From the NCBI GenBank assembly GCA_963931865.1, contig OZ007509.1, positions 9,309,625 through 9,373,624 of the forward strand: a stretch of 64,000 bases of DNA, read 5' to 3'. The translations under genes and the position numbers were made by a program. A model generated the notes under the pieces. The model did not search any database. It was not told where the DNA came from and saw nothing but the letters and a program-made list of their open reading frames with translations. This stretch comes from Axinella damicornis. Its lineage: Eukaryota; Porifera; Demospongiae; Axinellida; Axinellidae. Below, piece by piece: positions 1 through 14,300 of this stretch (its first letter is position 1; each line of letters opens with the position of its first letter).

Positions 1-3000
1 CTACGGATGTTCCACTCCTACGTCTCCGGAGTAGAGAATACTCCACCCCCATCCTGTATACCAATGGAGAATGCTCCACCGCCATCCTGTATACCAGAAG
101 GGAATGCTCCACCACTATCGTGTATACGTACCCAGTGCTGGAGCCGGGGGATGCGCTATAAGAAGTCTGGTAGGCCGGGGGATGCGCTATAAGAAGTCTG
201 GTAGGCACTACAGTTGCATGGGAAGAGTAAGTAGAGAAGGACAATGTGAAATGTTGTCCTGAATTAAAAATGGAATGCGAAACGCATTGAATATGCATAG
301 GGAAAGGATAGCCACATGTCAACTCACACCGTCTCCAGGCTACGATGTTCCACTCCTACGTCTCCGAAGTAGAGAATGCTTCACCGCCATCCTGTATACC
401 AGTACAGAATGCTCCACTGCCATCCTGTATACCAGAAGAGAATGCACCAGCACCATCGTGTATACGTACCCAGTGCTGCATCCGGGGGATGCGCTATAAG
501 AAGTCTGGTAGGCACTACAGCTGCATGTTAAGAGTAAGTAGAGAAGGACAATGTGAAATGTTGGCCTGAATGAAAAATCGAATGCGAAACGCATTGAATA
601 TGCATAGGGAAAGGATAGCCACATGTCAACTCACACTGTCTCCAGGCTACGGATGTTCCACTCCTACGTCTCCGGAGTAGAGAATGCTCCACCCCCATCC
701 TGTATACCAAGAGAGAATGCTCCACCGCCATCCTGTATACCAGAAGAGAATGCTCCACCACCATCGAGTATACGTACCCAGTGTTGGAGCCGGGGGATGC
801 GCTATAAGAAGTCTGGTAGGCCGGGGGATGCGCTATAAGAAGTCTGGTAGGCACTACAGTTGCATGGGAAGAGTAAGTAGAGAAGGACAATGTGAAATGT
901 TGTCCTGAATTAAAAATGGAATGCGAAACGCATTGAATATGCATAGGGAAAGGATAGCCACATGTCAACTCACACCGTCTCCAGGCTACGATGTTCCACT
1001 CCTACGTCTCCGAAGTAGAGAATGCTTCACCGCCATCATGTATACCAGTAGAGAATGCTCCACTGCCATCCTGTATACCAGAAGAGAATGCACCAGCACC
1101 ATCGTGTATACGTACCCGGTGCTGCATCCGGGGGATGCGCTATAAGAAGTCTGGTAGGCACTACAGCTGTATGTTAAGAGTAAGTAGAGAAGGACAATGT
1201 GAAATGTTGGCCTGAATGAAAAATCGAATGCGAAACACATTGAATATGCATAGGGAAAGGATAGCCACATGTCAACTCACACTGTCTCCAGGCTATGGAT
1301 GTTCCACTCCTACGTCTCCGGAGTAGAGAATGCTCCACCCCCATCCTGTATACCAATAGAGAATACTCCAACGCCATCCTGTATACCAGAAGAGAATGCT
1401 CCACCGCCATCGTGTATACGTATCCAGTGCTGGAGCCGGGGGATGCGCTATAAGAACTCTGGTAGGCACTACAGCTGCATTGGAAGAGTAGGTAGAGAAG
1501 GACATTGTGAAACGTTGGTTTCAATGAAAAATGGAAATGCGAAACGCATTAAATATGTATAGGGAAAGGATAGCCACATGTCAACTCACACCGTCTCCAG
1601 GCTACGATGTTCCACTCCTACGTCTCCGAAGTAGAGAATGCTTCACCGCCATCCTGTATACCAGTACAGAATGCTCCACTGCCATCCTGTATACCAGAAG
1701 AGAATGCACCAGCACCATCGTGTATACGTACCCAGTGCTGCATCGGGGGGATGCGCTATAAGAAGTCTGGTAGGCACTACTGCTGCATGTTAAGAGTAAG
1801 TAGAGAAGGACAATGTGAAATGTTGGCCTGAATGAAAAATCGAATGCGAAACGCATTGAATATGCATGGGGAAAGGATAGCCACATGTTAACTCACACTG
1901 TCTCCAGGCTACGGATGTTCCACTCCTACGTCTCCGGAGTAGAGAATGCTCCACCCCCATCCTGTATACCAATAGAGAATGCTCCACCGCCATCCTGTAT
2001 ACCAGAAGAGAATGCTCCACCACCATCGTGTATACGTACCCAGTGCTGGAGCCGGGGGATGTGCTATAAGAAGTCTGGTAGGCACTACTGCTGCATGTTA
2101 AGAGTAAGTAGAGAAGGACAATGTGAAATGTTGGCCTGAATGAAAAATCAAATGCGAAACGCATTGAATATGCATAGGGAAAGGATAGCCACATGTCAAC
2201 TCACACTGTCTCTAGGCTACGGATGTTCCACTCCTACGTCTCCGGAGTAGAGAATGCTCCACTCCCATCCTGTATACCAATAGAGAATGCTCCACCGCCA
2301 TCCTGTATACCAGAAGAGAATGCTCCACCACCATCGTGTATACGTACCCAGTGCTGGAGCCGGGGGATGCGCTATAAGAAGTCTGGTAGGCCGGGGGATG
2401 CGCTATAAGAAGTCTTGTAGGCACTACAGTTGCATGGGAAGAGTAAGTAGAGAAGGACAATGTTAAATGTTGTCCTGAATTAAAAATGGAATGCGAAACG
2501 CATTGAATATGCATAGGGAAAGGATAGCCACATGTCAACTCACACCGACTCCAGGCTACAATGTTCCACTCCTACGTCTCCGAAGTAGAGAATGCTTCAC
2601 CGCCATCCTGTATAGCAGTACAGAATGCTTCACCGCCATCCTGTATACCAGTAGAGAATGCTCCACTGCCATCCTGTATACCAGAAGAGAATGCACTAGC
2701 ACCATCGTGTTTACGTACCCAGTGCTGCATCCGGGGGATGCGCTATAAGAAGTCTGGTAGGCACTACAGCTGCATGTTAAGAGTAAGTAGAGAAGGACAA
2801 TGTGAAATGTTAGCCTGAATGTAAAATCGAATGCGAAACGCATTGAATATGCATAGGGAAAGGATAGCCACATGTCAACTCACACTGTCTCCAGGCTACG
2901 GATGTCCCACTCCTACGTCTCCGGAGTAGAGAATGCTCCACCCCCATCCTGTATACCAATAGAGAATGCTCCACCGCCATCCTGTATACCAGAAGAGAAT

Positions 3001-4844
3001 GCTCCACCACCATCGTGTATACGTACCCAGTGCTGGAGCCGGGGGTTGCGCTATAAGAAGTCTGGTAGGCGCTACAGTTGCATGGGAAGAGTAAGTAGAG
3101 AAGGACAATGTGAAATGTTGTCCTGAATTAAAAATGGAATGCGAAACGCATTGAATATGCATAGGGAAAGGATAGCCACATGTCAACTCACACCGTCTCC
3201 AGGCTACGATGTTCCACTCCTACGTCTCCGAATTAGAGAATGCTTCACCGCCTTCCTGTATACCTGTAGAGAATGCTCCACTACCATCCTGTATACCAGA
3301 AGAGAATGCACCAGCACCATCGTGTATACGTACCCAGTGCTGCATCCGGGGGATGCGCTATAAGAAGTCTGGTAGGCACTACAGCTGCATGTTAAGAGTA
3401 AGTAGAGAAGGACAATGTGAAATGTTGGCCTGAATGAAAAATCGAATGCGAAACGCATTGAACATGCATAGGGAAAGGATAGCCACATGTCAACTCATAC
3501 TGTCTGCAGGCTACGAATGTTCCACTCCTACGTCTCCGGAGTAGAGAATGCTCCACCCTCATCCTGTATACCAATAGAGAATACTCCAACGCCATCCTGT
3601 ATACCACAAGAGAATGCTCCACCGCCATCGTGTATACGTACCCAGTGCTGGAGCCGGGGGATGCGCTATAAGAACTCTGGTAGGCACTACAGCTGCATTG
3701 GAAGAGTAAGTAGAGAAAGTACAATGTGAAATGTTGGTTTTAATGAAAAATGGAATGCGAAACGCATTGAATATGCATAGGGAAAGGATAGCCACATGTC
3801 AACTCACACTGTCTCTAGGCTACGACGTTCCACTCCTACGTCTCCGGAGTAGAGAATGCTCCACCGCCATCCTGTATACCAGTAGAGAATGCTCCACTGC
3901 CATCCTGTATACCAGAAGAGAATGCTCCAGCGCCATCGTGTATACTACCCAGTGCTGGAGCCGGGGGATGCGCTATAAGAAGTCTGGTAGGCCGGGGGAT
4001 GCGCTATAAGTAGTCTGGTAGGCACTACAGTTGCATGGGAAGAGTAAGTAGAGAAGGACAATGTGAAATGTTGTCCTGAATTAAAAATGTAATGCGAAAC
4101 GCATTGAATATGCATAGGAAAAGGATAGCTACATGTCAACTCACACTGTCTCTAGGCTACGACGTTCCACTCCTACGTCTCTGGAGTAGAGAATGCTCCA
4201 CTGCCATCCTGTATACCAGTAGAGAATGCTCCACCGCCATCGAGTACACCAGAAGAGAATGCTCCAGCGCCATCGTGTATACGTACCCAGTTCTGGAGCC
4301 GGGTGATGCTCTATAAGAACTCTGGTAGGCACTACAGCTGCATGGGAAGAGTAAGTAAAGAAGGACAATGTGAAATGTTGGCCTGAATTAAAAATGGAAT
4401 GCGAAACGCATTGAATATGCATAGGGAAAGGATAGCCACATGTCAACCCACACTGTCTCCAGGCTACGATGTTCCACTCCTACGTCTCCGGATTAGAGAA
4501 TGCTCCACCGCCATCCTGTATACCAGCAGGGAATGCTCCACCGCCATCCTGTATACCAGAAGAGAATGCTCCACCGCCATCGCGAATACGTACCCAGTGC
4601 TGGAGCCGGGGGATGCGCTATAAGAACTCTGGTAGGCACTACAGCTGCATTGGATGAGTAGGTAGAGAAGGACAATGTGAAATGTTGGCCTGAATGAAAA
4701 ATGGAATGCGAAACGCATTGAATATGCATAGGGCAAGGATAGCTACATGTCAACTCACACTGTCTCTAGGCTACGACGTTCCACTCCTACGTCTCCGGAG
4801 TAGAGAATGCTCCACCGCCATCCTGTATACCAGAAGAGAATGCT

Positions 4845-4883
4845 CTATGCATATTCAATGCGAAACGCATTGAATATGCATAG
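4845..4883. repeat. Truncated monomer with a new 39-bp inverted repeat
   Basis: A monomer beginning at 4776 stops after its second subrepeat and jumps to CTATGCATATTCAATGCG, followed by AAA and then the exact reverse complement, an 18-bp arm on each side. The right arm is the normal monomer sequence. The left arm is an inverted copy of it. About 200 bp of the monomer is missing, as a template switch through the small AATGCG/CGCATT hairpin would produce. Confidence 0.9.
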
Positions 4884-7310
4884 GGAAAGGATAGCCACAT
4901 GTCAACCCACACTGTCTCCAGGCTACGATGCTCCACTCCTACGTCTCCGGATTAGAGAATGCTCCACCGCCATCCTGTATACCAGTAGAGAATGCTCCAC
5001 CGCCATACTGTATACCAGAAGAGAATGCTCCACCGCCATCGCGAATACGTACCCAGTGCTGGAGCCGGGGGATGCGCTATAAGAACTCTGGTAGGCACTA
5101 CAGCTGCATTGGATGAGTAGGTAGAGAAGGACAATGTGAAATGTTGGCCTGAATGAAAAATGGAATGCGAAACGTATTGAATATGCATAGGGCAAGGATA
5201 GCTACATGTCAACTCACACTGTCTCTAGGCTACGACGTTCCACTCCTACGTCTCCGGAGTAGAGAATGCTCCACTGCCATCCTGTATACCAGTAGAGAAT
5301 GCTCCACCGCCATGGTGTACACCAGAAGAGAATGCTCCACCGCCATCGTGTATACGTACCCAGTGCTGGAGCCGGGGGATGTGCTATATGAAGTCTGGTA
5401 GGCACTACAGCTGCATGGGAAGAGTAAGTAGAGAAGGACAATGTGAAATGTTGGCCTGAATTACAAATCGAATTTGAAACGCATTGAATATGCATAGGGA
5501 AAGGATAGCCACATGTCAACTCACACTGTCTCCAGGCTACGATGTTCCACTCCTACGTCTCCGGAGTAGAGAATGCTCAACCGCCATCCTGTATACCAGT
5601 AGAGAATGCTCCACCACCATCCTGTATACCAGAAGAGAATGCTCCACCGCCATCGTGTATACGTACCCAGTGCTGGAGCCTGGGGATGCGCTACAAGAAC
5701 TATGGTAGGCACTACAGCTGCATTGGACGAGTAGGTAGAGAAGGACAATGTGAAATGTTGGCCTGAATGAAAAATGGAATGCGAAACGCATTGAATATGC
5801 ATAGGGCAAGGATAGCTACATGTCAACTCACACTGTCTCTAGGCTACGACGTTCCACTCCTACGTCTCCGGAGTAGAGAATGCTCCACCGTCATCCTGTA
5901 TACCAGTAGAGAATGCTCCACCACCATGGTGTACACCAGAAGAGAATGCTCCACCGCCATCGTGTATACGTACCCAGGGCTGTAGCCGGGGGATGCGCTA
6001 TCAGAAGTCTGGTAGGCACTACAGTTGCATGGGAAGAGTAAGTAGAGAAGGACAATGTGAAATGTGGGCCTGAATTAAAAATAGAATGCGAAACGCATTG
6101 AATATGCATAGGGAAAGGATAGCCACATGTCAACCCACACTGTCTCCAGGCTACGATGCTCCACTCCTACGTCTCCGGATTAGAGAATGCTCCACCGCCA
6201 TCCTGTATACCAGTAGAGAATGCTCCACCGCCATACTGTATACCAAAAGAGAATGCTCCACCGCCATCGCGAATACGTACCCAGTGCTGGAGCCGGGGGA
6301 TGCGCTATAAGAACTCTGGTAGGCACTACAGCTGCATTGGATGAGTAGGTAGAGAAGGACAATGTGAAATGTTGGCCTGAATGAAAAATGGAATGCGAAA
6401 CGCATTGAATATGCATAGGGCAAGGATAGCTACATGTCAACTCACACTGTTTCTAGGCTACGACGTTCCACTCCTACGTCTCCGGAGTAGAGAATGCTCC
6501 ACTGCCATCCTGTATACCAGTAGAGAATGCTCCACCGCCATGGTGTACACCAGAAGAGAATGCTCCACCGCCATCGTGTATACGTACCCAGTGCTGGAGC
6601 CGGGGGATGTGCTATAAGAAGTCTGGTAGGCACTACAGCTGCATGGGAAGAGTAAGTAGAGAAGGACAATGTGAAATGTTGGCCTGAATTACAAATCGAA
6701 TTTGAAACGCATTGAATATGCATAGGGAAAGGATAGCCACATGTCAACTCACACTGTCTCCAGGCTACGATGTTCCACTCCTACGTCTCCGGAGTAGAGA
6801 ATGCTCAACCGCCATCCTGTATACCAGTAGAGAATGCTCCACCACCATTCTGTATACCAGAAGAGAATGCTCCACCGCCATCGTGTATACGTACCCAGTG
6901 CTGGAGCCTGGGGATGCGCTACAAGAACTCTGGTAGGCACTACAGCTGCATTGGACGAGTAGGTAGAGAAGGACAATGTGAAATGTTGGCCTGAATGAAA
7001 AATGGAATGCGAAACGCATTGAATATGCATAGGGCAAGGATAGCTACATGTCAACTCACACTGTCTCTAGGCTACGACGTTCCACTCCTACGTCTTTGGA
7101 GTAGAGAATGCTCCACCGCCATCCTGTATACCAGTAGAGAATGCTCCACCGCCATGGTGTACACCAGAAGAGAATGCTCCACCGCCATCGTGTATACGTA
7201 CCCAGTGCTGGAGCCGGGGGATGTGCTATAAGAAGTCTGGTAGGCACTACAGCTGCATGGGAAGAGTAAGTAGAGAAGGACAATGTGAAATGTTGGCCTG
7301 AATTACAAAT
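4858..7310. repeat. Higher-order block, period 1228 bp (four monomers), two copies
   Basis: Sequence from about 4858 reappears near-identically from about 6086, and equivalent landmarks at 5153/6381, 5484/6712 and 5767/6995 all keep the 1228-bp offset. Shared private variants include GCGAATACG in place of GTGTATACG, and TACAAATCGAATTTGAAACG before the palindrome. This marks duplication of a four-monomer block after the monomers had diverged. Confidence 0.85.
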
Positions 7311-8392
7311 CAAAGTTGAAACGCATTGAATATGCATAGGGAAAGGATAGCCACATGTCAACTCACACTGTCTCTAGGCTACGACGTTCCACTCCTACGA
7401 CTCTGGAGTAGAGAATGCTCCACCGCCATCCTGTATACCAGTAGAGAATGCTCCACCGCCATCGTGTACACCAGAAGAGAATGCTCCACCGCCATCGTGT
7501 ATACGTACCCAGGGCTGGAGCCGGGGGATGCGTTATCAGAAGTCTGGCAGGCACTACAGTTGCATGGGAAGAGCAAGTAGAGAAGGACAATGTGAAAGGT
7601 TGGCCTGAATTAAAAATGGAATGCGAAACGCATAGAATATGCATAGGGAAAGGATAGCCACCTGTCAACTCACACTGTCTCCAGGCTACGATGTTCCACT
7701 CCTACGTCTCCAAAGTAGAGAATGCTCCACCGCCATCCTGTATACCAGTAGAGAATGCTCCACCGCCATCCTGTATACCAGACGAGAATGTTCCACCACC
7801 ATCGTGTATACGACTCCAAGTGCTGGAGCCGGGGGATGCGCTATATGAAGTCTGGTGGCACTACAGCTGTATGAGAAGAGTAAGTAGAGAAGGACAATGT
7901 GAAACGTTGGCCTGAATTAAAAATTGAATGCGAAACGCATTGAATATGCATACGGAAAGGATAGCCACATGTCAACTCACACTGTCTCCAGGCTACGATG
8001 TTCCACTCCTACGTCTCCGGAGTAGAGAATGCTCCACCGCCATCCTGTATACCAATAGAGAATGCTCCACCGCCATCCTGTATACAAGTAGAGAATCCTC
8101 CACCGCCTTCCTGTATACCAGAAGAGAATGCTCCACCTCCATCGAGAATACGTACCCAGTGCTGGAGCCGGGGGATGCGCTATAAGAACTCTGGTAGGCA
8201 CTACAGCTGCATGGGAAGAGTAAGTAGAGAACGACAATGTTGGCCTGAATTAAAAATGGAATGCGAAACGCATTGAATATGCATAGGGAAAGGATAGCCA
8301 CATGTCAAGTCACGTGTCTCCAGGCGACGTTGTTCCACTACTACGTCTTCGGAGTAGAGAATGCTCCACCGCCATCCTTTATACAAGTAGAG

Positions 8393-11300
8393 AATGCTCC
8401 ACCGCCATCCTGTATACCAGAAGAGAAAGCTCTACCGCCATCGTGTATACGTACCCAGTGCTGGAGAATACGTACCCAGTGCTGGAGCCGGGGGATGCGC
8501 TATAAGAAGTCTGTTAGGCACTACAGCTGCATAGGAAGAGTAAGTAGAGAAGGACAATTTGAAATCTTGCCCAGAATTAAAAATCGAATGCGAAACGCAT
8601 AGAATATGCATAGGGAAAGGATAGCCACATGTCAACTCACACTGTCTCCAGGCTACGTTGTTCCACTCCTACGTCTTCGGAGTACAGAATGCTCCACCGC
8701 CATCCTGTATACCAGTAGAGAATGCTCACCGCCATCCTGTATACCAGAAGAGAATGCTCCACCGCCATCATGTTTACGTACCAAGTGCTGGAGCCTGGGG
8801 ATGCGCTATAAGAAGTATGGTAAGCACTACAGCTGCATGGGAAGAGTAAATCGAGAAGGACAATGTAAAATGTTGGCCTGAATTAAAAATCGAATGCGAA
8901 ACGCATTGAATGTGCATAGGGAAAGGATAGCCACATGTCAACTCACACTGTTACAAGCTACGATGTTCCACTCCTACGTCTGTGGAGTAGAGAATGCTCC
9001 ACCGCCATCCTGTATACCAGTAGAGAATGCTCCACCGCCATCCTGTATTCCAGAAGAGAATGCTCCACCACCATCGTGAATACGAACCCAGTGCTGGAGC
9101 CGGGGGATGCGCTATAAGAAGTCTGGTTGGCACTACAGCTGTATGAGAAGAGTAAGTAGAGAAGGACAATGTGAAACGTTGGCCTGAATTAAAAATTGAA
9201 TGCGAAACGCATTGAATATGCATACGGAAAGGATAGCCACATGTCAACTCACACTGTCTCCAGGCTACGATGTTCCACTCCTACGTCTCCGGAGTAGAGA
9301 ATGCTCCACCGCCATCCTGTATACCAATAGAGAATGCTCCACCGCCATCCTGTATACAAGTAGAGAATCCTCCACCGCCTTCCTGTATACCAGAAGAGAA
9401 TGCTCCACCTCCATCGAGAATACGTACCCAGTGCTGGAGCCGGGGGATGCGCTATAAGAACTCTGGTAGGCACTACAGCTGCATGGGAAGAGTAAGTAGA
9501 GAACGACAATGTTGGCCTGAATTAAAAATGGAATGCGAAACGCATTGAATATGCATAGGGAAAGGATAGCCACATGTCAAGTCACGTGTCTCCAGGCGAC
9601 GTTGTTCCACTACTACGTCTTCGGAGTAGAGAATGCTCCACCGCCATCCTTTATACAAGTAGAGAATGCTCCACCGCCATCCTGTATACCAGAAGAGAAT
9701 GTTCCAACGCCATCGTGTATACGTACCCAGTGCTGTAGAATACGTACCCAGTGCTGGAGCCGGGGGATGCGCTATAAGAAGTCTGGTAGGCACTACAGCT
9801 GCATGGGAAGAGTAAGTAGAGAAGGACAATGTGAAATGTTGGCCTGAATTAAAATGGAAAGCGAAAGGCATTGAATATGCATAGGGAAAGGATAGCCACA
9901 TGTCAACTCACACTGTCTCCAGGCTATGATGTTCCATTCCTACGTCTCCGGAGTAGAAAATGCTCCACCGCCATCCTGTATACAAGTAGAGAATGCTCCA
10001 CCGCCATCCTGTAAACCAGAAGAGAATGCTCCACCACCATCGTGTATACAAACCCAGTGCTGGAGCCGGGGGATGCGCTATAAGAAGTCTGGTTGGCACT
10101 ACAGCTGCATGGGAAGAGAAATTAGGGAAGGACAATGTGAAATGTTGGCCTTAATCAAAAATCGAATGGGAAACGCATAGAATATGCATAGGGAAAGGAT
10201 AACCACATGTCAACTCAAACTGTCTCCAGGCTACGATGTTCCACTCCTACGTCTCCGGAGTAGAGAATGCTCTACCGCCTTCCTGTATAAAAGTAGAGAA
10301 TGCTCCACCGCCATCCTGTATACCAGACGAGAATGCTCCACCACCATCGTGTATACGAACCCAAGTGCTGGAGCCGGGGGATGCGCTATATGAAGTCTGG
10401 TGGCACTACAGCTGCATGAGAAGAGTAAGTAGAGAAGGACAATGTGAAACGTTGGCCTGAATTAAAAATTGAATGCGAAACGCATTAAATATGCATACGG
10501 AAAGGATAGCCACATGTCAACTCACACTGTCTCCAGGCTACGATGTTCCACTCCTACGTCTCCGGAGTAGAGAATGCTCCACCGCCATCCTGAATACCAG
10601 TAGAGATTGCTCCACCGCCAACCTGTATACCAGAAGAGAATGCTCCAACGCCATCGTGTATACCAGAAGAGAATGCTCCACCTCCATCGTGTATACCAGA
10701 AGAGAATGCTCCACCGCCATCGTGTATACGTACCCAGTGCTGGAGGCGGGGGATGCGCTATAAGAAGTCTGGTAGGCACTACAGCTGCATGGGTAGAGAA
10801 GTAGAGAAGGACAATTTGAAATGTTGGCCTGATTACAAATGGAATGCGAAACGCATTTAATATGCATAGGGAAAGGATAGCCACATGTCAACTCACACTG
10901 TCTCCAGGCTACGATGTTCCACTCCTACGTCTCCAAAGTAGAGAATTCCCAACCGCCATCCTGTATACCAGTAGAGAACGCTCCACCACCATCCTGTATA
11001 CCAGAAGAGAATGCTCCACCGCCATCGTGTATACGTACCCAGTGCTGGAGCCGGGGGATGCGCTATAAGAAGTCTGGTGGGCACTACAGCTGCATGGGAA
11101 GAGTAAGTAGAGAACGACAATGTTGGCCTGAATTTAAAATGGAATGCGAAACGCATTAAATATGCATAGGGAAAGAATAGCCACATGTCAAGTCACATGT
11201 CTCCAGGCGACGTTGTTCCACTACTACGTCTTCGGAGTAGAGAATGCTCCACCGCCATCCTGTATACAAGTAGAGAATGCTCCACCGCCATCCTGTATAC

Positions 11301-14300
11301 CAGAAGAGAATGCTCCAACGCCATCGTGTATACCAGAAGAGAATGCTCCACCTCCATCGTGTATACCAGAAGAGAATGCTCCACCGCCATCGTGTATACG
11401 TACCCAGTGCTGGAGGCGGGGGATGCGCTATAAGAAGTCTGGTAGGCACTACAGCTGCATGGGTAGAGAAGTAGAGAAGGACAATTTGAAATGTTGGCCT
11501 GATTACAAATGGAATGCGAAACGCATTTAATATGCATAGGGAAAGGATAGCCACATGTCAACTCACACTGTCTCCAGGCTACGATGTTCCACTCCTACGT
11601 CTCCAAAGTAGAGAATTCCCAACCGCCATCCTGTATACCAGTAGAGAACGCTCCACCACCATCCTGTATACCAGAAGAGAATGCTCCACCGCCATCGTGT
11701 ATACGTACCCAGTGCTGGAGCCGGGGGATGCGCTATAAGAAGTCTGGTGGGCACTACAGCTGCATGGGAAGAGTAAGTAGAGAACGACAACGTTGGCCTG
11801 AATTTAAAATGGAATGCGAAACGCATTAAATATGCATAGGGAAAGAATAGCCACATGTCAAGTCACATGTCTCCAGGCGACGTTGTTCCACTACTACGTC
11901 TTCGGAGTAGAGAATGCTCCACCGCCATCCTGTATACAAGTAGAGAATGCTCCACCGCCATCCTGTATACCAGAAGAGAATGCTCCACCGCCTTCGTGTA
12001 TACGTACCCAGTGCTGGAGCCGGGGGATGCGCCATAACAAGTCTGGTAGGCACTACAGCTGCATGGGAAGAGAAATTAGGGAAGGACAATGTGAAATGTT
12101 GGCCTGAATCAAAAATCGAATGGGAAACGCATAGAATATGCATAGGGAAAGGATAACCACATGTCAACTCACACTGTCTCCAGGCTACGATGTTCCACTC
12201 CTACGTCTCCGGAGTAGTGAATGCTCCACCGCCATCCTGAATACCAGTAGAGATTGCTCCACCGCCAACCTGTATACCAGAAGAGAATGCTCCAACGCCA
12301 TCGTGTATACCAGAAGAGAATGCTCCACCTCCACCGTGTATACCAGAAGAGAATGCTCCACCGCCATCGTGTATACGTACCCAGTGCTGGAGGCGGGGGA
12401 TGCGCTATAAGAAGTCTGGTAGGCACTACAGCTGCATGGGAAGAGTAAGTAGAGAACGACAATGTTGGCCTGAATTAAAAATGGAATGTGAAACGCATTG
12501 AATATGCATAGGGAAAGGATAGCCACATGTCAACTCACACTGTATCCAGGCTACGTTGTTCCACTCCTACGCCTTCGGAGTAGAGAACGCTCCATCGCCA
12601 TCCTGTATACCAGTAGAAAATACTCCACCGCCATCCTGTATACCAGAAGAGAATGCTCCACCGCCATCGTGTATACGTACCCAGTGCTGTAGAATACGTA
12701 CCCAGTGCTGGAGCCGTGGGATGCGCCATAAGAAGTCTGGTAGGCACTACAGCTGCATGGGAAGAGAAATTAGGGAAGGACAATGTGAAATGTTGGCCTG
12801 AATCAAAAATCGAATGGGAAACGCATAGAATATGCAAAGGGAAAGGATAACCACATGTCAACTCACACTGTCTCCAGGCTACGATGTTCCACTCCTACGT
12901 CTCCGGAGTAGAGAATGCTCTACCGCCTTCCTGTATAAAAGTAGAGAATGCTCCACTGCCATCCTGTATACCAGAAGAGAATGCTCCACCACCATCGTGT
13001 ATACGAACCCAAGTGCTGAAGCCGGGGGATGCGCTATAAGAAGTCTGGTGGCACTACAGCTGCATGGGAAGAGTAAGTAGAGAAGGACAATGTGAAACGT
13101 TGGCCTGAATTAAAAATTGAATGCGAAACGCATTGAATATGCATACGGAAAGGATAGCCACATGTCAACTCACACTGTCTCCAGGCTACGATGTTCCACT
13201 CCTACGTCTCCGGAGTAGAGAATGCTCCACCGCCATCCTGAATACCAGTAGAGATTGCTCCACCGCCAACCTGTATACCAGAAGAGAATGCTCCAACGCC
13301 ATCGTGTATACCAAAAGAGAATGCTCCACCTCCATCGTGTATACCAGAAGAGAATGCTCCACCGCCATCGTCTATACGTACCCAGTGCTGGAGGCGGGGG
13401 ATGCGCTATAAGAAGTCTGGTAGGCACTACAGCTGCATGGGAAGAGTAAGTAGAGAACGACAATGTTGGCCTGAATTAAAAATGGAATGTGAAACGCATT
13501 GAATATGCATAGGGAAAGGATAGCCACATGTCAACTCACACTGTATCCAGGCTACGTTGTTCCACTCCTACGCCTTTGGAGTAGAGAATGCTCCACCGCC
13601 ATCCTGTATACCAGTAGAAAATACTCCACTGCCATCCTGTATACCAGAAGAGAATGCTCCACCGCCATCGTGTATACCAGAAGAGAATGCTCCACCGCCA
13701 TCGTGTATACGTACCCAGTGCTGGAGCCAGAGGATGCGCTATAAGAAGTCTGGTAGGCACTACAGTTGCATGGGAAGAGTAAGTAGAGAAGGACAATGTG
13801 AAATGTTGTCCTGAATTAAAAATGGAATGCGAAACGCATTGAATATGCATAGGTAAAGGATAGCCACATGTCAACTCACACTGTATCCAGGCTACGTTGT
13901 TCCACTCCTACGCCTTCGGAGTAGAGAATGCTCCACCGCCATCCTGTATACCAGTAGAGATTGCTCCACCGCCAACCTGTATACCAGAAGAGAATGCTCC
14001 ACCGCCATCGTGTATACCAGAAGAGAATGCTCCACCGCCATCGTGTATACCAGAAGAGAATGCTCCACCGCCATCGTGTATACGTACCCAGTGGTGGAGG
14101 CGGGGGATGCGCTATAAGAAGTCTGGTAGGCACTACAGCTGCATGGGAAGAGTAAGTAGAGAACGACAATGTTGGCCTGAATAAAAAATTAAATGCGAAA
14201 CGCATTGAATATGCATAGGGAAAGGATAGCCACATGTCAACTCACACTGTCTCCAGGCAACGTTTTTCCACTCCTACGTCTTCGGAGTAGAGAATGCTCC

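Noticed and set aside
13924..14088. Regular 33-bp repeats resembling a CRISPR array
   Set aside because: The repeats are contiguous with no unique spacers, there are no cas genes, and the DNA is eukaryotic.
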